Shown: positions 25,338 to 30,512 of the stretch, piece by piece
Numbering within the stretch: the first letter of the stretch is position 1
Layout of the letters: every line of letters starts with the position of its first letter
From: Tritrichomonas foetus
Taxonomy: Eukaryota > Parabasalia > Tritrichomonadida > Tritrichomonadidae
NCBI GenBank assembly: GCA_001839685.1
Contig: MLAK01000888.1
Coordinates: 19,628-50,139 of the forward strand
Direction of reading: 5' to 3'
Length of the DNA stretch: 30,512 nucleotides
The notes under the pieces: generated by a model
Database searches by the model: none
What the model was told of the DNA's origin: nothing
What the model saw: only the letters and a program-made list of their open reading frames with translations
Made by a program: the position numbers and the translations under genes

Positions 25338-27362
25338 ATGATTGTGATTCCTTCACCACAACTTCTCATCTATTCTGGAAACAAAGACTATGTCACTCAA
25401 ATATCACAGCGCGAGCATAAATCCGGAAATATTGGTTTAGATACGATTGCGAAAGATGATTGTACATTAAATCTCAGCTTAATGTGTTTAAATGGCTCCA
25501 ACCCAAGCATATGTAAATCTCGAATATATTCTTCCGTCATTGTTTCCGATTTCCTCGAACTGAAAAGCCCCTCCAACCCATTATTTTTCGGATTATTATC
25601 TGCATCAGTCAACGACTTCCAAAACGCTGTCTACTGGCTCAAAATTGCCGCGCAAAGAAATTGTGTTACTGCAATGAATGCGCTCGGGCTTCTCTACTTG
25701 AAAACATTTTATTCAGAAAAAAATGACGATTCGTTTTCTTGTTCCATCAGATGGTTCAATCGAGCCTATCGGCTTGGGTCCACTCAAAGTCTTCAATATT
25801 TGGCGCAAGCCTATCAAATGTCAGGACGCTCTGTTGAAGCCCTTTCATTATTTTCCAAACATTACCAGAAATCAAAATCACTCCAAACGATGATTTGCAT
25901 TGCTAATCTTTTCAAATTTTTCGATTGTATCAAATCATCAACAGTTTGGAACATGGCCTGTATTGGACAAGGTGATTTAACAGCCGTTAAAAATCTAATA
26001 GCATTACAATTTTATGATGACAATGATGAAGAAGAAACACCTTTTTTATCACCAGATATTCCAATATTCGAAAGTCTTCTTAATACTTATTCACTTGAAA
26101 AATTGGAAAAATTAGCCAAACAAAATCGTATCGAAGATCAAACAAATAATAACAATGACAATAATATTACAAATCTTGATGTTCTTCCACAAAATTCAAA
26201 TAATGTTCAAAACTCAATCCCTGATGATAACACCACCACCACCAATCATCCATTAAGCAGCCCTTTAGATGCAAATGTTTCACAGAATGATCCTCTGAAA
26301 AATTTGCAAACCCACAATGTGAATAGCCAAGAAACATTAGATAGCCCAATAAATAATCTTCATACTGAAAATAATATTACAAATAATAATATGAATAGTA
26401 ATAATAATAATAATAATAATAACAAATCAGCAATTAGTACTAATGAGAGAAATAAACTAGGAAATCAAACGAAACTGAAAAAAGAAAAACTCAAAAGCAT
26501 GCATTTCAAGGAAGCCAAAGATTTATCGCTTCCTTCATTCAAATATGCCTCAAATATCTTCTGGTTAATCGAACCTTTAGCCAATAACACTAAAAATGTG
26601 TTGCAACATCAAAAATCATTAGAATTCGGAAATTTAGCTTGGAGAATGAATCCAAAAGAATTAGAAAATGAAGATGTTGTTAATTATTTGCAATCAACAA
26701 CTACAGTACAGCCTCCTTTTTTCCCATCTGCAAGCAAATCCAGTCTTTTAAAACTTGTTTTTAAATATGCCTCACCAAATTTTGCAAAACGAAATTTATT
26801 GCTTTCATTTTTATTTTTACAGAAAATTCGATTTTTACATCCAAAAGGAATTTCTGAATCAGTTTTATTTCGGAATCGTTGTAAAAGCGGAACACCTAAA
26901 CAGCTTGTTCAATGTGGTTTTATTTCCATCATGTCATTTGATTCAAAATTTGCTTTACAACTTTTCCAACGTGCTGCAAATCATGGAAATATTACTGGTT
27001 CTTTAATGGCTGGTTTAATGATGTTTCATGGATTAAATGTTCAACACCAAACCCAAAGTGGTTGTTTCTTTTTGGGGCAATGTCCATCTGATCCAATTGC
27101 ACTCCTTCATCTTGGTCTCGCATGTAAAGATGAAATATGGGAAAAGAGAGCACTTGAACTCCTTGGAATGTCATCGCGTTCAAAAATGTATGAATGGATG
27201 GGTGATTTATTTTCTTCTGGTGTGAAACTACCAGTAAATATTGGAGTTGCATTGGTTTTCTATGGAATGGCGATGGAAGTAGCGGAAGAGGACGGTGAAG
27301 ACCTCCAGGATATACTGATGAAGATGTCTGAAGTGTCAAGAGAGCCTACTTTAAGCAAATAA
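25338..27362 (+). CDS. Sel1-like repeat protein with an Asn-rich insert
   Basis: 674 residues from ATG. Residues about 78-170 hold Sel1-type helical repeats (NPLFFGLLSASVNDFQNAVY, YWLKIAAQRNCVTAMNALGL, CSIRWFNRAYRLGSTQSLQY), and about 525-660 hold more (ALQLFQRAANHGNITGSLMA, GVALVFYGMAM). Sel1 repeats mediate protein contacts, as in the ER-degradation adaptor SEL1L/Hrd3, but no signal peptide or transmembrane helix is seen, so a cytosolic adaptor is more likely. Between the two repeat regions lies a disordered Asn-rich stretch (about 258-370, with a run of nine Asn encoded by AAT/AAC) and a Lys-rich segment. The first 60 residues are of unknown nature. Its own pathway is not identifiable. Confidence 0.75.
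   Translation: MIVIPSPQLLIYSGNKDYVTQISQREHKSGNIGLDTIAKDDCTLNLSLMCLNGSNPSICKSRIYSSVIVSDFLELKSPSNPLFFGLLSASVNDFQNAVYWLKIAAQRNCVTAMNALGLLYLKTFYSEKNDDSFSCSIRWFNRAYRLGSTQSLQYLAQAYQMSGRSVEALSLFSKHYQKSKSLQTMICIANLFKFFDCIKSSTVWNMACIGQGDLTAVKNLIALQFYDDNDEEETPFLSPDIPIFESLLNTYSLEKLEKLAKQNRIEDQTNNNNDNNITNLDVLPQNSNNVQNSIPDDNTTTTNHPLSSPLDANVSQNDPLKNLQTHNVNSQETLDSPINNLHTENNITNNNMNSNNNNNNNNKSAISTNERNKLGNQTKLKKEKLKSMHFKEAKDLSLPSFKYASNIFWLIEPLANNTKNVLQHQKSLEFGNLAWRMNPKELENEDVVNYLQSTTTVQPPFFPSASKSSLLKLVFKYASPNFAKRNLLLSFLFLQKIRFLHPKGISESVLFRNRCKSGTPKQLVQCGFISIMSFDSKFALQLFQRAANHGNITGSLMAGLMMFHGLNVQHQTQSGCFFLGQCPSDPIALLHLGLACKDEIWEKRALELLGMSSRSKMYEWMGDLFSSGVKLPVNIGVALVFYGMAMEVAEEDGEDLQDILMKMSEVSREPTLSK
26389..26425 (+). 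repeat. AAT trinucleotide repeat coding for poly-Asn
   Basis: Nearly pure AAT codons with a few AAC, ATG and AGT interruptions, inside the Asn-rich insert of the Sel1-like gene. Confidence 0.8.
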
Positions 27363-27385
27363 TGCGCCTTTATTTCTTTCGATTC

Positions 27386-27426
<41 letters not shown>

Positions 27427-27822
27427 GTTTATGTATACATAATAATTACTAATGTTTGTAAATATAATAACATATTTACTTTCTTCTTTATCTTTATTTT
27501 CATTCATGTTAATCATTCGTTTTTCTCTAAAAAAGATCCTATATTAAATCAGCCTGTAAAACCAATTGAAGATGTAAAAAAATTTTTAGAAAGACTATTA
27601 TTGTTGGAATTTGACCAATAGAATAGTGTCTGTTGTATACTTTATTTTAATGTGTGGGTTAGATTGTAATGATCACAAGAATTACTGTTAATAATTTCAT
27701 CTCATCATCCATGATGTGATACATTTCATGTTTTTAGAATTTTTTGGAAATTGAAAAGGGAATTGTAAACTTTTTGTATTTCTATCGTCTTTCTAAAATC
27801 TGCCGTAATATTTCCAGTTTTC
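27363..27822. other. Intergenic spacer with a TA microsatellite
   Basis: About 460 bp between two plus-strand genes. It starts with a long TA repeat (27393-27421) and contains no ORF or recognised RNA. Confidence 0.55.
27393..27421. repeat. (TA)n microsatellite
   Basis: About 29 bp of uninterrupted TA dinucleotides, about 30 bp after the stop of the Sel1-like gene. Confidence 0.9.
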
Positions 27823-29836
27823 ATGTCGATGGATTTTCTTTCAGCACTGGAGTTTCTTGATACAAATTGGGATTCATGTATGAATGAAGATATTTTTGAA
27901 GCGGCCAATTCATCTTCATTTGACGCAATTTCTGAAAAGGAATTATATTATCAGAATCAAGCAGAATTATTGCAATCACAATTTCTGAAGCAGAGCTTGA
28001 ATCAAAGTCAATTTGAAGATCTCCAAAAGAAAATCAACACTGCTTCAAAGCAAGTTCATCAAAATGCAGAAATCGTTTCAAAAGCAGTAGAAACGATTTC
28101 ACAATTAATACCAAAAGAAAATGAAGCTAATACTGAATATGTTATACAAAATAATGCCATATCAGAAGCTCAAACATTTTTTGACTCCATTTGGCCAATA
28201 ATAAGAGATAATCAAAATAGATTCTTTCCAAAACTTAAAACTTTGATAGATAAAGTTTCTTTTCAGAAATCTGATCCGGTTTTATTTCTGGAATATCTTG
28301 GCAAAGTTCAAAAAGTAGTACACTTTTTGAAATCACATCAAGAATTGAATCAAATCCCAAAACTTCATGATGAAATAAACAATTTCAACGAAAACTTCCA
28401 ATCTATTGTTACGAAGCTCCAAAATGAAATAATTCATTCATTTTCTGATCAAGTTGATAACACAACTCATGAATATATTAATTTTTATTTAGATTTTGTC
28501 GATTATGATTTTACTAAAATTGAAATAATTATAAAAAAAATGTTCAGAAGCATCAGCAAAAGCACAAATTCGAGATATTCTAGGAAAATGTTCAAAAAAA
28601 TCAAAAGATTCAATTTTAAATATATCTACATTTTATTATGATAAAAGAGCACAAACAATCGATTTCGAAGATCCATTAATTCGTCAGATGATTGAAAATG
28701 AAAGTATTAGATTCCCACAAGGATTTTTAATCGAAAATAAGCCAATTGAAATCATTATCCCATATTTCATTTCGACGCTTCCAGATGGTATCAATAACAG
28801 AATTCGTGATTTAAGAGAACTTTTTGGTAATGCATTGAGAAAAATTAATCGACATATAGATATTGTTTCATATTTCTGTAAGCATTTGGAAAAAGAATTC
28901 AAAAATGGACTTAAAATGAATGTTTTTGGTTCAAAAACGATCGTCCCAAAAGCTAAGAACAATGATCCAATGTTTTGGTGCTTTTTGTTCTACATAATGG
29001 TTTTCCATTTTAATAATCATCAATTTGATGATCATAAACAAATTACAGAAGATATTACCGAATATATCATTGAATTATCCCTTGAACGATCGAATGATCT
29101 TTTTCGTTCTTACATTAATGAACTTTCAAAAGAGTACCAAAGTATAAAAAAACTTCTTATGAAAAATCCTGAACAAATTAATAAACTTCAAAGTTTTTAT
29201 TTGGATTCAATTTATCCTATCTTCAAAATAACAGATTTATTATATGACAAAATTGTGAGATTTCGAGATAACATGAAGATTCATTGGTACGATTCAGTTA
29301 TTAAAAATTACTTTAAAGAGAATTGTTGGTTTATGGATTTTGACACTGAAGTTAAAAAATTCATGAAATTTGAGGAACTTGATCAAATCTCACCACTTCC
29401 AGCTATTTTGCTTTTATTTGTTTTAATTGAAAAACTTGAAGGAGTCAAAGTACCTATCAAAACACATCTAGTTAATCAGGTTAACAATTTTACTAAAGAG
29501 TTTTTGAAGAAGTATGATATTGCTTTTGTTTTTAGTACCAAAAAACTGATTAATAATAAGATTCAAACTTTTAATGATGAACAACTTTTACAGATTTATC
29601 CAAAATTAATAAAAGCGGCAGTAGGATATATAACAACAATACGCGATTTCTTGGTTCAAAAAGGAAATTTACAAGAAGAGACTATTCAACAATTTATTCA
29701 AATAACATGCACATACCTGCAAAATTCTTATAATAATTTCTACGATTGTGTGAAAGAGATCATGTTTAAATTTTCAGAAGATCAAGAAATTAAGACTCCA
29801 AAGCAGTTCACTGAAGAACTAAACAAACAATTTTGA
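27823..29836 (+). CDS. Exo70-like exocyst subunit, frame broken at an A8 run
   Basis: Two overlapping frames make one helical-rod protein of about 670 residues. The first frame runs from ATG 27823 and the second reads through to 29836. They join at an eight-A run (28533-28540): dropping one A continues IIKK into CSEASAKAQIRDILGK without a stop. Residues about 140-200 (DPVLFLEYLGKVQKVVHFLK, then a Leu/Asn-rich linker) resemble the Exo70 segment with EEYLGSMAKIQKAVEYF. The length fits Exo70 (about 620-650), which tethers secretory vesicles to the plasma membrane by binding phosphoinositides and Rho GTPases. The C-terminal half (FPQGFLIENKPIEIIIPYFI onward) is all-helical, as expected for tethering subunits; a different CATCHR-type subunit is possible. 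The frameshift may be a sequencing error. A second Met lies two codons downstream. Confidence 0.6.
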
Positions 29837-30171
29837 TAAATAAATAGTTTTCATCTCTAAAACTGGTTTTTAATTTACGAATTGTTTTATGATCAATTAT
29901 AACCATGAATGACAATATTCCAGCCTGAGTTTCTCATTTTTTTCAAGAAAAATACCAAATAAAGATAGACACAATGAATACTAATAACAAACTAAAATTA
30001 TATTTTATTTTTATTTTTATAGGGTCATGATTAAAATGATCAATCAGCCATTTACAACATTGTGAAATTCAGGAGAAAATCTATATCAATAGCATTGAAT
30101 TCTTTAATTAATTATACTTTTAAAACTATGTTCAAAATATTTCACTTGTTCATCAAATAGTCCATGTAATA
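29837..30171. other. Intergenic spacer, nothing recognised
   Basis: About 335 bp of AT-rich sequence after the Exo70-like gene, leading into the tandem repeats. No ORF, RNA or repeat of note was found. Confidence 0.5.
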
Positions 30172-30310
30172 CCTCCTATATGAAAGGTTTACAAAATGGT
30201 CCCCCAAAGATTTTGTGGGACCATCCCATAAACCTTTGTCCCTCCTATATGAAAGGTTTACAAAATGGTCCCCCCCAAAGATTTTGTGGGACCATCCCAT
30301 AAACCTTTGT
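30172..30310. repeat. Two tandem 69/70-bp units, each a hairpin
   Basis: Units at 30172-30240 and 30241-30310 are identical except for C5 against C6 in the middle. In each, AAGGTTTACAAAATGGTCCC and GGGACCATCCCATAAACCTT are imperfect inverted copies around a loop of about 13 nt. The minus-strand ORF across them changes frame between units and is not a gene. Confidence 0.85.
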
Positions 30311-30343
30311 CCTACCACTGACACTACCATCATCACTACCACT

Positions 30344-30512
30344 CTCACTAATGACATACACAAATTTTTAATTTCTTAAAAATGGAACAAGCTGATGGAA
30401 CAAGCTCCCACCCTACCACTCTCACTAATGACATACACAAATTTTTAATTTCTTAAAAATGGAACAAGCTGATGGAACAAGCTCCCACCCTACCACCATC
30501 ACTAATGACATA
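30344..30512. repeat. Tandem 77-bp repeat, at least 2.2 units, running off the window
   Basis: CTCACTAATGACATACAC begins units at 30344 and 30421, and a third, slightly diverged unit at about 30498 reaches the right edge. Each unit holds a perfect 8-bp hairpin (ATTTTTAA, TTTC, TTAAAAAT; 30364-30383 and 30441-30460) and an internal duplication of GGAACAAGCT. The array is non-coding in all frames that I followed. Confidence 0.85.

Noticed and set aside
26992..27339. 115-residue minus-strand ORF within the Sel1-like gene
   Set aside because: Lies wholly inside a well-supported gene and has no domain character.
30142..30363. Minus-strand 73-residue ORF across the terminal repeats
   Set aside because: The two repeat units are read in different frames and the composition follows the repeats, so it is a shadow.
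30172..30512. CRISPR array
   Set aside because: Repeats are head-to-tail with no unique spacers, and the genome style is eukaryotic.

Overview
The window looks like nuclear DNA of an AT-rich, gene-dense, intron-poor protist, most likely a parabasalid close to Tritrichomonas. The basis is long uninterrupted ORFs, the standard genetic code, short spacers, a protein repertoire of ankyrin, leucine-rich, Sel1-like and TPR families, and a TCA initiator-like trinucleotide a few bases before most start codons. In trichomonads the initiator sits almost at the ATG. Entamoeba is the main alternative. The assignment is inferred from style; no rRNA or marker gene is present.

Left part: a TPR-type protein with a huge Lys/Asp tail runs off the left edge on the minus strand (1-1684). 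It diverges from a very long plus-strand gene (2360-11485) for a TRRAP/Tra1-type pseudokinase, the scaffold of histone acetyltransferase complexes. Next come a long imperfect inverted repeat (about 11831-11979), a secretory-pathway thioredoxin-fold protein without catalytic cysteines (12085-13476), a 441-bp segment bounded by 22-bp terminal inverted repeats (13578-14018) and a small single-pass membrane protein (14055-14960).

Middle: a CARMIL-like PH/leucine-rich-repeat protein (15457-18915), a small secreted protein on the minus strand (19116-19658), an AAAP-family amino acid transporter (20339-21721) and an ARM/HEAT-like helical-repeat protein on the minus strand (21832-23172).

Right part: an ankyrin-repeat/RING gene (23869-25075, possibly from 23776) is cut into seven coding blocks by six short AT-rich insertions. 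Only the last, 19 nt long, behaves as an exact GT-AG intron. Then come a Sel1-repeat protein with an Asn-rich insert (25338-27362), an Exo70-like exocyst subunit whose frame is broken at an A8 run (27823-29836), and two adjacent tandem-repeat families made of hairpin-forming units (30172-30512) that run off the right edge.

The genes are independently oriented, show no operon logic and share no single pathway. They cover transcription co-activation, secretory-pathway folding and tethering, cytoskeleton, transport and protein-interaction scaffolds. Several large ORFs can be extended upstream only by using TTG; I use the first in-frame ATG, as expected for a eukaryote.
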